Source of the DNA: Callaeas wilsoni
Lineage: Eukaryota > Chordata > Aves > Passeriformes > Callaeidae
DNA: 64,000 nucleotides
Assembly (NCBI GenBank): GCA_013398955.1
Contig: VWPU01006286.1
Location: 56,902-120,901, forward strand
Direction: 5' to 3'
Shown here: in pieces, positions 38,002 to 51,575 of the stretch
How the letters are laid out: every line of letters starts with the position of its first letter
How positions within the stretch are numbered: the stretch's first letter is position 1
Program-made: the position numbers and the translations under genes
Notes under the pieces: generated by a model
Databases searched by the model: none
Told to the model about the DNA's origin: nothing
The model's input: only the letters and a program-made list of their open reading frames with translations

Positions 38002-38195
38002 CTCTCCGCAGTCGGGCCGCCGGGCACACGGCCGGGCAGGGCGCGGAAGGCGAAGTCCGGGCAGGGCGCGGAAGGCGAAGGCCGGCACGGGCTGAGGCTC
38101 TGCGCGCCCTCTCCTCCTCCACAGCGGGACGCCCGGGCCAACAGCGCTCAGGAGCAAGGGAGACAGGGAGCTCCGACGGCGCCCGCCTCAGCCCC

Positions 38196-38255
38196 GGCAC
38201 GGCACGGCACGGCACGGCACGGCACGGCACGGCACGGCACGGCACGGCACGGCAC
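38196..38255. repeat. GGCAC pentanucleotide tandem repeat, 12 units
   Basis: Twelve perfect copies of ggcac lie about 195-254 bp upstream of the SLC27A6 ATG, inside the CpG island. Each unit boundary makes a CpG. Open frames through it (poly-AVPCR-like) are repeat artefacts. Confidence 0.97.
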
Positions 38256-38699
38256 GGCCGGAGCCCCCGCCCGCCTCAGCCTCGCCGCACCTGCGGGACG
38301 GCTCGGCGGGAGCGCGGCGGGAGTGCCTGCGCTGCCCGCGCACGGCTGAGGCCGGACACCTCCCCCCCGGCCCCGGGACTCACGGACAGCGCCGGGCTGC
38401 TGGAGCCGGCGAGGCGGCGGCGGCCCCTCCCTGAGCCGGTTGCATAAGGCGCGATCTCCCGCTCACCCCCGCCGGGCGGCCGCAGCCCGGGGTTGGCTCC
38501 CAGGGAAGGCCAGGAAGCCTCGCCTCGGGCCGAGGCGGCGGCTCAGCGAGCTCCGGGCGCGGTCTCGGGGAGGGCGGTGGGAGGCGCTGGGGGCAGGTGG
38601 CTCCCGCCGGCCGGTCCCGGCCCGCGGAGTCGGGGACCCGCCGGCCCCCGGGGCTCCGCCCCGCCCTAAGGCTTGGCCCCAAAGGAGTGGAGGAGAGCA

Positions 38700-41600
38700 A
38701 ACACTTGAGGAGTTGAGTCGTATTCCCAACTCTCTCTAGTACTGGTTTTTTTTCTGTTTTACCCCTAAAATCGAGGCCAGATTAGATTAAAAATGTACAG
38801 ACACAGGTCTGTTATACGAACGCTGACTGGACATGCATTGAAAACAAATTCAAGCAAATTAAATAGTGCAAAACTAGATTATGAGTAGATTTGATGCCTC
38901 CTTAAAGCCTGTCAGTAGGCTGACAGGTTTTTATTGATACTGCTGTGTTCCTTACTTGGAAAGTGCAGTGGATGTCTATGTTCTATCCTACCTAGGTGTA
39001 CATTTACAGGAAGACAGAAATATTTAGGTTTTCAGCTGGTGAGAATCATCTCTTCCAGAAAGACATTGTGTGAGAATACAGAGTTCTAGCTTACTTTTCT
39101 TAGGTGGAGATAACTTAAACGGCCGGTATTTCAAATCTCCTTAAAGTGGATGGGTAAATTAAATGCTGCATTAACCTGTGCTTAACATACAAAAACTCAC
39201 TGTAGTTATTTGAAGTTTGGCTGTTCTTAACTGCTACAGAAATGTGCATAAATAATGAAGAAAGGGAAAGGCCACGACTCTTAAGGAAGATGCATGCTTA
39301 CGTGTTGATTTGAAGGAAGCTAGAGGTTTGACAGATACTCTTGTCTGCAAAGATTGCTTTGAAGAAAGCAGAAAGAAAGCAGAAGGTGAGGTGGGTCAGG
39401 TCAATGAAAAGTTCAGGGCATATTGATGAGAGTGAGAGAAAAAACAATAGGTAATTGATAGAGCACAAACGTAAGATAAATACAGAATCGCCTGTGGATG
39501 AGAGAGATGTATTTTAAATATATTGTGCTGTGAGCTAAAAATCAGCCAGGCAACATTGCGTTTACTAAAGTGACTAACGACAAGTATGCCACCACATGTC
39601 ACCAGAACAGAGAGGAAGAATTTTGTAGTTTAGATGTTATCAGTGCTGCTAATCCTCAAGAACTGAAATGATAAGCAAGACCTTAACATAAAGACTCTGG
39701 TATTCAGAAATACACAGTTTCAAAACAAAATTGTGGGTTTGTGATCTCTGAATTGTCCCTTTTCCTGTTAAATCTATGTAGAAATGATATCGATCCTCTC
39801 TACTCAGTATCCAAATTTCTTGTAAATATCAGCAATAACTTACTTCTTATATCCCGCTGAAGAGAGACAGGACAACTCTCTAATGCACGAGTTATTTTCC
39901 AGTAATTTTCCGGTCTGTTATAAAAGTGGATAAGACAAGCCTAGAAATATCAATAGGCAATGGAAAAGTCACATAACTCAGGTGAAGCCATGCTGGAATT
40001 GGATTCAAACCCTGCCTGTGCCAGAATTCCTTTTGGATATCGGATTAATCTCCTACAACGTCCCCAAACTGGGTTACTTAGTCAAGCCATAAACCTAACC
40101 TTACACCTTAAGACCCGCTTAGACCCTTGCTGTGATGGTTACACAAGCAACTACAGATTAGGACATGAGGATCTGCAGTTTCTATTCTATGCTAAGTGCA
40201 ATGGTGAAAAAACAAACCATTAAAAAATTATCAGACATATTTGACTAATTTTTCTCAATCAGATTCATCTCATGGGTATCTGTGAGGCAGAGGAGAGTCT
40301 ACATGTGAGCATTGGCTGTAAGGGGAGCTTGCTCTAAAGAAGACTGAGTATGACTAAAAATATCTGGACTTGCTCATCTGATCAAATGCCACTGTCTAAT
40401 TAGGTGAATTGTTGACCTGACAAGGTCAACTGTAATGACAGCATAAGAATGTAACTTATACTAAGGCATTGTCTATACTTTGACCTTGGATCAGTTGCCT
40501 GTGATTAGGGATCTGGTGTTATCCTAGATTCCTTGGCAATATATGTGCCTGTCTGACACTTAGGTGCTGCATGCAGCAGGTGCTGAACTTTGAAGTCATA
40601 GCTGTCAGTTCCAAGTGGCCCTTGCATTCCTCAGTTCAAGTAGCTGGTCTAGCACCTAAAGTTAGGAGGTGGGTTAGAAATTAGTTAAATTCACCTTCAA
40701 TATTTCTGCTCTCTATAGTTTTGGTTCTTAATCCAATGGAAATACATGCACATTTGGTAATTTTTTAAAAAGTAAACAGCATAGATTTTGAATGGCTCAC
40801 AAATAAATTAATTTTTTTTCTTGTTAACTAGTTAATATCAGCAGTGAAGATGCAATTATCTGCATGCATGGGTTGTTGAGTGTAACATATGAACAGTTAA
40901 GAGAACATGAGTTGCATTGAATAAGTTGCTGGAAAAAACAGTTGACTGGGAAAAAATGTATCTTATTATGAGAATAAAATTACTAACATAGGACATACTT
41001 GCAAGTGGTACATCCATATTGTGAAAAAACCTTAATTAAAACTATTCCAAAGGTTAACTCAAAAAAACCTCTAGAAATTTCCCATATTTTAAAAGTTGTG
41101 ATATTTGTTTTAAAGTAAATAAAACCCCAAAAGTATTGTGAGAAATTACCTGTTCATCAGCTTCTGGTTAAATGTCATGAGCTGGAATCTAATTTACTTT
41201 TGACATTATGTAGGACGCATAAACTCATACCACAGACAAACCACTGAGCCCTGAATTATTTAGTATACTGTAATTATTCTGCTCAATTTCACTTCAACAG
41301 AAAACATTTTGATGCCTGAGAGTATGCTATGACCCAAGAGTGAAATATAAAGGAGTTTAATTTTCTACTGGTGGAACTCATATGTGAGAAGTTTTTTTTT
41401 TTTTAATGTGGTTAGATAAAGCATTCCCCTGTAGCAAAATCTCAATATTGCAAGAAAATATGCACTGATTACAGAAATGCTTCTGTAGTGTAAAAAACCT
41501 GTCGTTTTGATGTTATCATTTTGACACACTATGCCTTTTAATATCCAGATAACACAATATGGTGCTATACATACATTTTTATTAACTCTGAACCTGGCTA

Positions 41601-44600
41601 ATATGCCTACAGGAATTTGCTTGGGCTATTTTAGTGACATAAGTATCAATGGAGAGGGAAGAAAAGTTGTTGTAAATAAGATTTTTTTTATGTATGCAGT
41701 TTTTGGGTCTCCTCGGGGGAAATAATAGCATAAATTCTGAAGTGTCAGCTATTTTCTAATTTCTTATTAAAGTAATTTTAAAGTAGTGGCTTTTTTTCAT
41801 CTGAAACAGAAGTTTTGAAATTTACAACAGAAAGAGATTAAACAGAAATTCCTACAAGAAAAAGAGTCTGACTTAAAGATAGATTCCTGGCTTTTCAGAG
41901 TGTCAGAATGCTGTAATATGGAAGAGGAAGAAAATAGCATTGTATTCTGAATATTGTCTTGTAGATTGTCCGCCACTATTGAATTCTTCCCTTTTCATAT
42001 TTAAAAATGAATATATTTTGAAATACATATTCTATTTTAAAATATAATTCAGAAGACTAAATAAAAAATAAAAATACCTTGAAATTAAAATTTCCAGATC
42101 TTCATATGTCACTCTTCAATTCCATTCCCATTAAAGTAAAACAATAATATCCAAGTAATTGTGTCTTTTAATTTCCACAGGTTAGCTGTGAAACATATGT
42201 CTAGCAAAGTCTAAAATCTTAAATCTAAACTTAAACAAGTAATAAGCAAACCAGAATTTGATGTCTGAGTGACCAGTAAGCAAGTCATAATGCTGAAACA
42301 GCCCCACAAAACTAACTTTGACTAATAATGTCTCATGGGAATTTGGGGAATTAATGGTGTAGTCATACTACAGTTATTACAGAGACCTGAGGAGGTAAAG
42401 TCTTAAAGCTGTTGTCATGGCACAGACCAGACATTATGGAAGTTTTTCATCATAGGAAAGCATTTAGGATTCAAATCTATAGGAAATGAAAATTAATTTT
42501 TATAATATTTTGGAATGCTTGTTTATCCTGTAGTTTTATGAAGACATTCATTTGAAATACTTACATGACATAAGGTGTCTTGTCTCAAGTTATTCACTAC
42601 AGCATGTCAACACTACCAGACTTGGGGCAACCTTTCAAAGATGTAGAGAAATATCATCTCTGGTAGATGAAACTTTATTAACAGAAATATTTACTATTAA
42701 TGTAATAGATAATTTTAATGATTTTATTTTTAATTTTAGTTAGCTTTGAATAGGCTCTATAGGTAAATTTGTAGTTTTGCCTGAACTAATGAAAATATGT
42801 TTGTACTAGGAGCCATATGCATTAGTACCCGAGTAAAATTTAGCCATAAGCTTCCAAAGAAGCATGCTAAAATATTCAAATTTTCTCACTCCTAGAACAA
42901 CTTTGTGGACTGCTGATGGAATGAGTTCACAACAGTGAGTCTTCTGGTCCTGAAAAGCTAGAGTAGGGGTTCAGTCCCACTGTCATCCAGAAGTAATCTG
43001 AATTAAGCAAGCTACCAGTTTATACATTTGAGATGAAATAATTATACAGAAGGATTTCACATTGTAGTCTGATAGTCTCAAACTAGTGGTTTTGATTTTA
43101 CTCATTCCACAGCTCTTGCCTTGCTTATCAGGTATAAAACACAGTACTGACCTGTCAAAGGGATGCATACTTTACATGGCTCTGAAGCATAGGTCATCAT
43201 TCCTACAGAAACATTAAATAAGAGGGGGATGAAAAGTAGAATCTGAGTATAAATCCTTTATAAAGGATATTTTGGTGCTGTCTCAGGTGTAAGGTAAACA
43301 AGAAGACTTGAAAGCATGGGGAAACCCCAGACAGAACATGAACTGAATAGAGAAGGAAACAGGCTCCTTCTCAGTATGAAGTGCCATCATTTTCGCATCC
43401 TTTAAATAGATACTTCATTGACACTAGTTTAACTCGACTAATATTAGGGGTGATTTGAAAACAAATTAACATTTTTTGAAAGTTCTACACCTTAATTTTT
43501 TTGTTATTCTTATAATTGTTCTAGACTACCACTGCAGAGCACAGTAATCCAATTCGTTTTTCTTTTCATGTCAAATAATAAAAGCATTCTTTTGTGCAAT
43601 CTGGCTTGGAATAGGATAACATAAGAGTCTAGAAGAACTCTTCCAGTGATTTTCAGGCAAATTTTCTGGCATGTTGGCCTGTGTCTAAACAGCACGGAGC
43701 TGAGGAGGCATGAAAATCATGAGCAAAACTTCAAAAATGTGTAACTGTCTCTAAGAAATCATATTTGAGCTAGATGCCTACCATATCCCTTGTTTGCTTC
43801 TGCTTTCTGGGTATGTGCTAGGAAGAAAACACTTAATTTAAAAGAAATTTTTTAAAATAAGCATCTTTCAGATCAGGGTGTTTTCAGTAAGTACCAGTTG
43901 GAAGTATTCAGTGTTTTCATTATCATGCTGAATTTCTAGGTGAAAGGGCTGCTGTACTCATTTTTCAAAGGATTAGAGGAGGGTGTTTGCCTTCTGTGCC
44001 TTCAGGCATGCATAAAATAGTCTTCAACTTGCCTCTGGTTTCCGAGCTTTCATGTTTTCAACACAGTTAAACAGTATGCCAGACAATATCTGCCCCTTAT
44101 TTGTGCTTTCATTGTTTTGTGCTTTGACTGCATTTGAGATTTTATCTGATGACCGTGACAATAGTATTATCAATGTTAGCTGGTATAACAGTTCATTCCT
44201 GTGACCTCTTCTTGCTGGAAGTACTTCCCTGCACTTGCACTACCATTTCTGATAGTGTCTCTATGTTTTAAGAACTTAGGTCTTCTATATGGAACAACAA
44301 TTTCAGAAATACTTTGCCATCTGATATAACTGGGCTATATGCTAAAATACCGACTTCTTTAAATTCAGTAGCAAAAACTTTCACTCATTTTCTTCGCTTT
44401 CTTCTCACATGTTCCTTTCCTGTGGTATGGAAATGAAGAGGGAAAATGACTCTCTTGAAAGCCCAAGAAGCAACTTGCAACAGGAGAGGGAAAAAAAATT
44501 TAAGGTACTTAAGAGTTACAGGTATTTGTACTTCCCTGCACATGTTTCAGCATTACTGAATCCTGAAACCGCAGTCATTTTGTGGTGCAAGAGACTCATT

Positions 44601-47600
44601 CCTCAGCCATCTTCCACGTAGATCCTGTTCAATGTGATTGTAAATCAAAGTGATCTTGTATTAAGTCTGCTGGATTGAGTTGGTGTGTTGTTGTGCTAAT
44701 AAAACGGCTAATAACTGTTTCTGGCACATATAGATTTTGCTCACTTGAAGCAATGGTTGACATGCTCTTTGCGCTCCCCCTTTTTCCTGGTATTCCCCTT
44801 CCCCCCTTCACAAGGCAACTTACTTTGAGAGATGACGGAGAGAAAACCCCCATTTCCTATTCCTGTGGCTCCATTATACATAGTGTCGCCAAGCAGCAGC
44901 AGCAGAGCTACTCAACAAGCTGGGAGACCAAACAGGTGCTGAGGATGCCCATAACACAGGCAGAAGCACCCTCCCTGACCAGAGGGCAGTCGGGCTGCAC
45001 CTGAACACACTGGGCTCTGGGGTACTTCCATATAGGAGCTGCCAGCAGTTCCAGACAAGGCATGGTAATGGATCAGGCCCAGGGTGGGAGATGAAGCCAG
45101 AGGTAGGACTAGAGATAATGATATGACAATGTCCATCCACAGGGCAGGACAGCTCAGTTCAGGTAAATGTGTCTGCCCAGCCCTGAACTTAGTCCCTCTG
45201 GAGCCTTTGGGAGGAGGGGAGAACATCCCAGGTCATTGCTGGTCAGGGCTTTTAGGGTGAATTTATGTCACTACCTGTTACTTGATTCTCACAGGTTCTA
45301 AGAAGCTGGTGGAGCCTCATATGTTCAGCAGTTTTCTATAAAGCATTTCTGAAAAAAACCTCTTTTATGTTCATTCAGGTAACTTGTCATATGAACTGCA
45401 GATAAGATCTGTCATATTCAATCTCAATGACTGATAAACCTCAGGAGGCTAATGGGGAAAAAAAGTAGGAAAAAAGTTAATGAGAGAAAAATAAGGTGAC
45501 TCAATCAGCTACTTCAATATCATTAACTTCACATTTATGTGATCTACTCTCTACTACATGCAAAGAAAATATCTTTTGTATGTATCATTTTATGGTGTTT
45601 GTAAGATTTAAGCCGTGAACATTTCAGACAAATTGGCCATTTTCTTAGTTTCTTAGCCTGGGGTGTGCCTGTGTTATTAAGTGGTTATCTTAAAAATGAG
45701 GAGGTAATATGTAGGTATTTTCAAATACTAGGCTGGTAATAAAAGAAAAAAGAACATGGTAACCACAAGGCAAGTATAGGCACTTTTACAGTCTGCATTA
45801 TGTGAGTAAATAACTATGCTTTTATTTCTGGAAGAGACTTTCTTGCCAAAAACTTCATCTGGATAGGGTTGAATAACTTTTTATATCTATATGAATGATC
45901 TAGTTGCAAAATGGTTTTGTGCCAACGTGTTGAAAAAGACATTTTTAAGGATATATCTGTGTGCAGGGGCCATTTTTTAAATAAATGACTTGCTGAAATC
46001 TACATTAATAGCCTGTGTTGTACACTAGTCCCTTAAGCACCTAATAATAATTGTCCTGTTGGCTATTTGCAGCTTCACAGTCTTGTCTCAATGGTGTTAA
46101 CAGACCACCTGCAGCATCAGTGGTAGTGGTCAGTGAGATACTGATAAATGTCAAGACAATCCCATTCCGTCTTCTCTCCACTAGAATACTGTTTGCTTAG
46201 ATACCACTGTGTCAACAGCATTGAAAATGGCTTTAACAGAAGGCAGTTAGCCTTACTTTCCACTGAAAGCAAAAGGAGTTCTGGAAGGTTTCTCAAGGTC
46301 AGCTGATCATGGAATGATGTACAGAAATGACCAGCCCAAATGGTCTCACTGGAATAATTTGTTGTTAATATGTCTTCCTACATTTCCATCTGTCTGCAAA
46401 CCACAATAACTGACAACTAACAGCCTGGGGAAATCAGCTTACAAGTTGCTTTTGCAATTGCCACATTATGCCAAGGCAGGAAAGTTTTTGCCTGACTAGC
46501 TTGTGTAATAATCAAAGCAGACAATTGCCTAGCTGGAGCAAGAAGAAACACAAACTACAGAAGAGTTTCACTTCTGTGACGGCAGTGACTACAGCATTCT
46601 GCCCAGACAGCACAGGCTCAGGCATGGGCAATAACACTCTTCTATCATGCCTTCTTTTCTCTAAGTAGCTCAGTGAAGACCTCTCACCCGTTAAAACAGC
46701 AAGAGCTGGAGAGGGGTTAATTATTTTTTTTCTTTCCCCAGACATCTTTTGACAATGAGCGCAAGAAAGAATGAAGTTAAACGAGGGGGAAGGAGCAGTA
46801 GGAAGTACAGAGAGGCCAATGACATGCTGCACATCCTGTTCCCCTTCCTGTTCCCTGTCCCTCAGCATTGCACTGCTTTCCAAAGTTTGGGTATAGGCTC
46901 TTTGCTTTGTGAGAACTCAAGGAAGGGCAGTGGTGGTAAGGAGAGAAACAACATGCCATAGTTACATCATAAGGCCTGAGAGTTATTCCAACTTTCATAC
47001 TGACTATTTGTTTGCCTGAAATTAAAGTTCAGAAGTCTTTACTATGCCTATATACTTCATAAATAAAGTATTTGTTTGCATCAATTTTTCCGAAGGGCTT
47101 TAGTGCCTTATTATTCATTTTGGGCTCTTACCTTGCAATGTGAAAATGGTTGTGTCTAGAAGTTGCTAAAAATCCTTTCCTAAGGAGTTTTAAGTGTACT
47201 CAAAATTTGGTTACTCCATTTTTTTGCTGTTTATTTAATAACAAAAATATTTAATTTGTGTGCTTTGCAAATACCATATTCATAAACTAGTGGTTAGTGA
47301 AGTATTTTGAGAAAGGTTTCCATAGCCATTTTTAGTAAAAATTCCAGAATCATCTCCTTGAAGTTCCAAACCCAGAAAATTATTTGTGAGGTATCTCTAA
47401 ATATAATCTATATAATCTATAAAGGATCAGCCATTTAACAGGCTTCTCTATTAAGGGTTCCACAATGAGCAGTTCAGTTATTTTTAAACTGTTTTTCTAC
47501 ACAGAGCATATTTTTAAGGTACTGTCAGCTGAAATTGTTAAATACTGCTGCATGTGTACAAGAGACATTTGACAGGTCTGGCAGAAGATAATATAGACTT

Positions 47601-50600
47601 ATTGCTAAATAAAATTATTTTCCCTTCCTCCTCCCAACAGGCAGACTCCAAATGTTCATTTACTGTCTCTAACACTCAGAAGCAGAAAAAGCCACATATC
47701 ATCATCCCTACCATGTTTCTCACAAACCCCACTGTAAGGCTGCATAAGCCCTTAACCTCTTTGCCATACTGTTGTTACTCTTATATCTGAAAAACACCTC
47801 AGGCTTCAAGGCAAACTATAAAATTATTAGGGGGTTTTGTAATGAAAGTGGTACTTGTGTTAAGATCATCTAACTCTGTTCATTTTTATTGTGTCCTTGT
47901 CAATACCGTATATTTAAAATTTTTGGCTCAATGAGGCGAGACTCCTAGTTCATTGATACTGATTTTGGTGTTTTCCCTCATTATTATTTTCTTTTTTTCC
48001 TGATCTTCTTATTCAGGTAAGTAGATCCATGCTACAGTTTTGTCTTTCCTTTTCTTTATGTCCAGAGGTAAAAGCATTGAGGTTTTTTGATAAGGATTCC
48101 CTTTTGTAATCTATATAAAATGCATATGTATTGTTCATATCTATGTGGCAATGTAGCTGTCCACCTAACAGGAAGTAAAAAGTATATAGAAAATAAGCTT
48201 CTACACAGAGCAAGAGTTTTACATAATCTGGTTTTTACAGGTAAATAACAGTAGTTTTTTTTCAATATAGGAAGTTCTGTACTGCTAATCCTTGCAATTC
48301 TGTTTACAATTTAAAGTCAGGACTGTAGGATATTATATGCCTTAAAGTAAGAAGCAGCCTGTTCTGGAGATTGTTTTAGAACATGCATCTTCTTCGGCAC
48401 TTTTATTTCAAGAGCTACAACTGTCACCATATGCAGAAATGTGTGAGCTGTAAGATGCAGACAGTATTGAAGACAAAATCTGTATCTGTTATTAACTGGG
48501 CCCAAAACTTCATATGGCAATTGTTATTTTTATAATGGTCAAGAAAAAAATGAAATAAATTAGTTATTTTGGAAGAATTTCTCAACTTGATGACAGTGTT
48601 GGTTTCAGAAAATGTTTCGTGGAAGCTTTTAAATTCTTGTGTGGAGGATAAATGAATATGATGATATACCTGTGTAATAAAAAAGTAATAGGAGCCATGT
48701 TGCTATCATATTTCTGATCTTTAGAAGGCTATGAATGACTTTATATTACTCATTACTTCACATTCCAGGGTGATCTAGTTTAAAAAAAACTGTGTATGTA
48801 TTACTTACAATACAGAATGCCAACATGGTTTAATTTAAATATATTCCTTCAAGGCTTTTGAAGGAAGTCTTTGGTGAGTTACATTAAATTTGATAAAATT
48901 CAAGTAAATACTCCAATCAAAAACAAAACTCAAAGAAAAACAACAAAAAAGTTTTTAAAACAAACACTAAAGCAAGAATTATCCCACATTAAACACACTC
49001 CAATATTTAAAATGTCACCATGTTTTTTAATTTTTGAAGGGTTAAGTCTGCATACCAAGAAACATGAATAAGTTTAAAACTCACATTTACTTTCCTCTGT
49101 GACTTGAGGGGTTTCAGAATTTTCATATATCTGTAGGACCTCTAAAGATAGTGTAAATATGATTCTTGAATAGAGGATTTAGTAAAGTAAAGAAATATTA
49201 AACACTTTACTTTGAAAATTCTTTCTTTATGCCAGCTTGGGATTAGCCTATCTGCAATTAAGGGAAGATGATCCCTCATCTCAAAACTTCTAAATCTTCG
49301 ATTTGTACTATTTCAGTATATTTAGGTACCAACAGGTCAGAATACTTGGACTGAAATCACCCCCATTCCTCTCTGCTGTGTGTGAAGGACATGAACATAT
49401 TCCCAGCAGCTTCCTTTGGTGTTGACTGTCAAAGTTTAATCATGATGCATGTGGTAAAATGTGCCTTATTGGTACTCTTCAAAACAGCATGTAATTTTTT
49501 TTGAACAAGATGCAAAGGAATCTTTTAGTTTTTTTCTTCTTAATTTAAATATATTTTACTTGCTTCTAAGATACAATTTTTCTTTAAAGCTTTTGAAACC
49601 ACCTGTATTTGTGTTGCTTTTGACTTAAAATAGCACATTCTGTATAATATGCCAACAGTAACAGAATTTCTCATTTGAGTTCTTTTAATTAAAACCCTAC
49701 TTTGTAGAAAGATTTGGAAGAAGTCGAACTTTTTCGACATGTGTAAGAATTTTATAGTTAATCTAGTCCAAGCAAAGAAAACAGAACAATTGTTTTTAGG
49801 CCGGAGGGAACACTGGCAATGCCAGATAAAATTAGCAGTGCTACATAAAACCATTAGCATGTTTTGAAATCAGCACATAGAAGGGGGATGAGAATGCCAT
49901 GCAACCCTCCAGTTGTCCCTCAACTTTTTAACATTAGCCTGTTTTCTGGCACTTTGTCTACCTGCTTGAGGGCTTGGAGCTCCTGCACTGCCTAATATCT
50001 CCAGAGGTTAGAAACTTCTCAGGTTTCTGGATGTGCAAGGTTTTCAGGTGCCTGTGCTGCTTAGCTGTCAAAAGTCCAGGTATTTGCGGCTGAGTATTAA
50101 GAAACTTCTACTTCAGTATCTTCTAGAGGAATAAGTGGGAGAGCTGATTTTTCTTTTAACGCCTTCCCTCCTTTATGTAATATTCTCTCTTTGAATTGAT
50201 CTCCCAGAGAGCATTTTGAATATTTAACTTACTTTTCCACTCAGAAAAGAACAGATTTATTCATAGGCAGTGATGGTTCATGCACAAGTTAAATCATGTA
50301 TAGGGAGAAGTAGAATAATGAATTTGTGGTCCTGCACATCAGCCCAAACACAAGGATTCTCTGGAGGGTGCAGGACTGTTCTGTGCATGACACCAACTTG
50401 GGCAGGAACGCTGATGGCAGGAAATGCATTCGGCTGCTGAGCGGGACAGACTGCAGAACCTGATCAGCACTGAGGTGTTACACCGGAAAAAGGGACCAGT
50501 GACAAGAACAAGCTCTGAATCTTACAAGTACAAATTTTAGAAGCTTCTTGAGAAAAATGTCAAGGCATGTCTTTGCCAAATAGTTTGCTTACACTCAAAT

Positions 50601-50989
50601 CATGGCTATCTCTTTCTGTCCTTCTGATGCATAAGCTTAACACAAGGCAGCATTAAGCTGATAGACTGAATCACTTGTGGTATATATATAGACACGTATG
50701 TAAATACTGCTGTAGTTCATCTATTCAGATATTAACAATCCAGAGGTGCATTTTGTGCTCCTGGCATGGCAAAAGCATGTAAATACCACCCTCCTTCTTC
50801 AGATCTCAAAAAAAGAGTCAGCAGTGTTAGCAAATTAAAGTCCTGGTATCCTTGCACCTAAAAGGCTTCCAGGCTTTGAATAGAGAAATTAGTGCCCTCT
50901 CTATTTATTGTTAATTGTTATTGAAATTGTTAATGTGTGAAGGAATTTTTTTTGCTTTTATAGGACTTTTTTCCTATTGCTAGAAATAT
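38700..50989. other. Intergenic region upstream of SLC27A6, no gene seen
   Basis: About 12 kb of mostly AT-rich sequence. Open frames are short, overlap each other on both strands and show no family motifs (for example 39960-40223, 44675-45004, 46512-46883). A slightly richer stretch at 44.6-45.25 kb has a CAG run (44896-44908). A possible decayed CR1 reverse-transcriptase fragment near 50390-50460 is too weak to list separately. Confidence 0.6.
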
Positions 50990-51569
50990 TGTGGTGTGGA
51001 GAGTTGCCGGGATGAACCGCACGTACTCATAGAGTTATTGGTGGAACTCCATTTATTGATAATTATAGGCCTGTTTATATACATTAGTTAGCTTGTTCAC
51101 GAGCCACTTAGCAACTTATGATTGGATAATAGCTATTATCACGCGTATAGTAATTAATGCGGATTGGCTATAGCTAAATAATCATGCTTTTTCTCTATTC
51201 TTTTCTTGTGGTTACATGCTCCTGTTTTCTCTTCCTGTCTTCCCATCTTGTTACTTTCCTACCAGTGACCTTGTTTTTTCTTTCTTGCTTATTCAGGATA
51301 ATCAAGGTTGCTGAGGCCTAGACTGTACACATTCCAATGAGCAGTTCCCATGAGAAACTGCTATCAGTATCCATTTTCTCTGAGAAACTGCTCAACAATT
51401 ACTGAAACCTGGGTTGTGCACTTAGCTTAGCTCTGTATGTCCTTGCCCAGCCAGCCATTCTTCTACATTGCGGTCTGCATATGAAATATTCAGTCCCTCA
51501 ATCTCTTTAAGGGTCTTCTTATTTGATAGGGCACTGTTGTTTCACACCCATCTGTGACATGGGTTACCA
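50990..51569 (-). mobile_element. LTR of an avian endogenous retrovirus (probably ERVK-type)
   Basis: On the minus strand there is a TATA box (TATATAAA, 51081-51074), AATAAA 16 bp later (51057-51052), and about 62 bp to a CCACACCACA end at 50990. This is the same layout as the LTR at 259-600. The left flank aaatat (50984-50989) and aattat (51570-51575), after a CA at 51568-51569, would be a 6-bp duplication with one mismatch. The far end is therefore less certain than the near end. A tgagaaactgct motif occurs twice inside (51351-51362 and 51381-51392). No internal retroviral genes adjoin it. Confidence 0.65.
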
Positions 51570-51575
51570 AATTAT

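Larger units (their letters stand above)
37480..38690. promoter_or_regulatory. CpG island over the SLC27A6 start
   Basis: There is an abrupt change from AT-rich sequence to dense CpG and GC-rich sequence, covering coding exon 1 and about 700 bp upstream of the ATG. No convincing TATA box is seen in it. A good minus-strand donor (CTGTCC/gtgagt at 38384/38383) suggests that a non-coding first exon may end there and splice to an acceptor such as cccgcag near 38291. CpG-island promoters are common for SLC genes. The exact start site cannot be read from the sequence. Confidence 0.75.

Noticed and set aside
38002..38157. Upstream extension of SLC27A6 to a TTG at 38157
   Set aside because: There is no ATG, the composition is Arg/Pro-rich, and nothing matches the family. 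The ATG at 38001 has a good context.
37609..38349. Long open frames on both strands across the SLC27A6 first exon and GGCAC array
   Set aside because: They are GC-rich shadows of exon 1 and the pentanucleotide repeat. Only the minus-strand frame from 38001 has family similarity and correct splicing.
44629..45226. Overlapping frames of about 100 codons near 45 kb as a gene
   Set aside because: Both strands are equally open, no splice-consistent structure or domain is visible, and composition is the likely cause.
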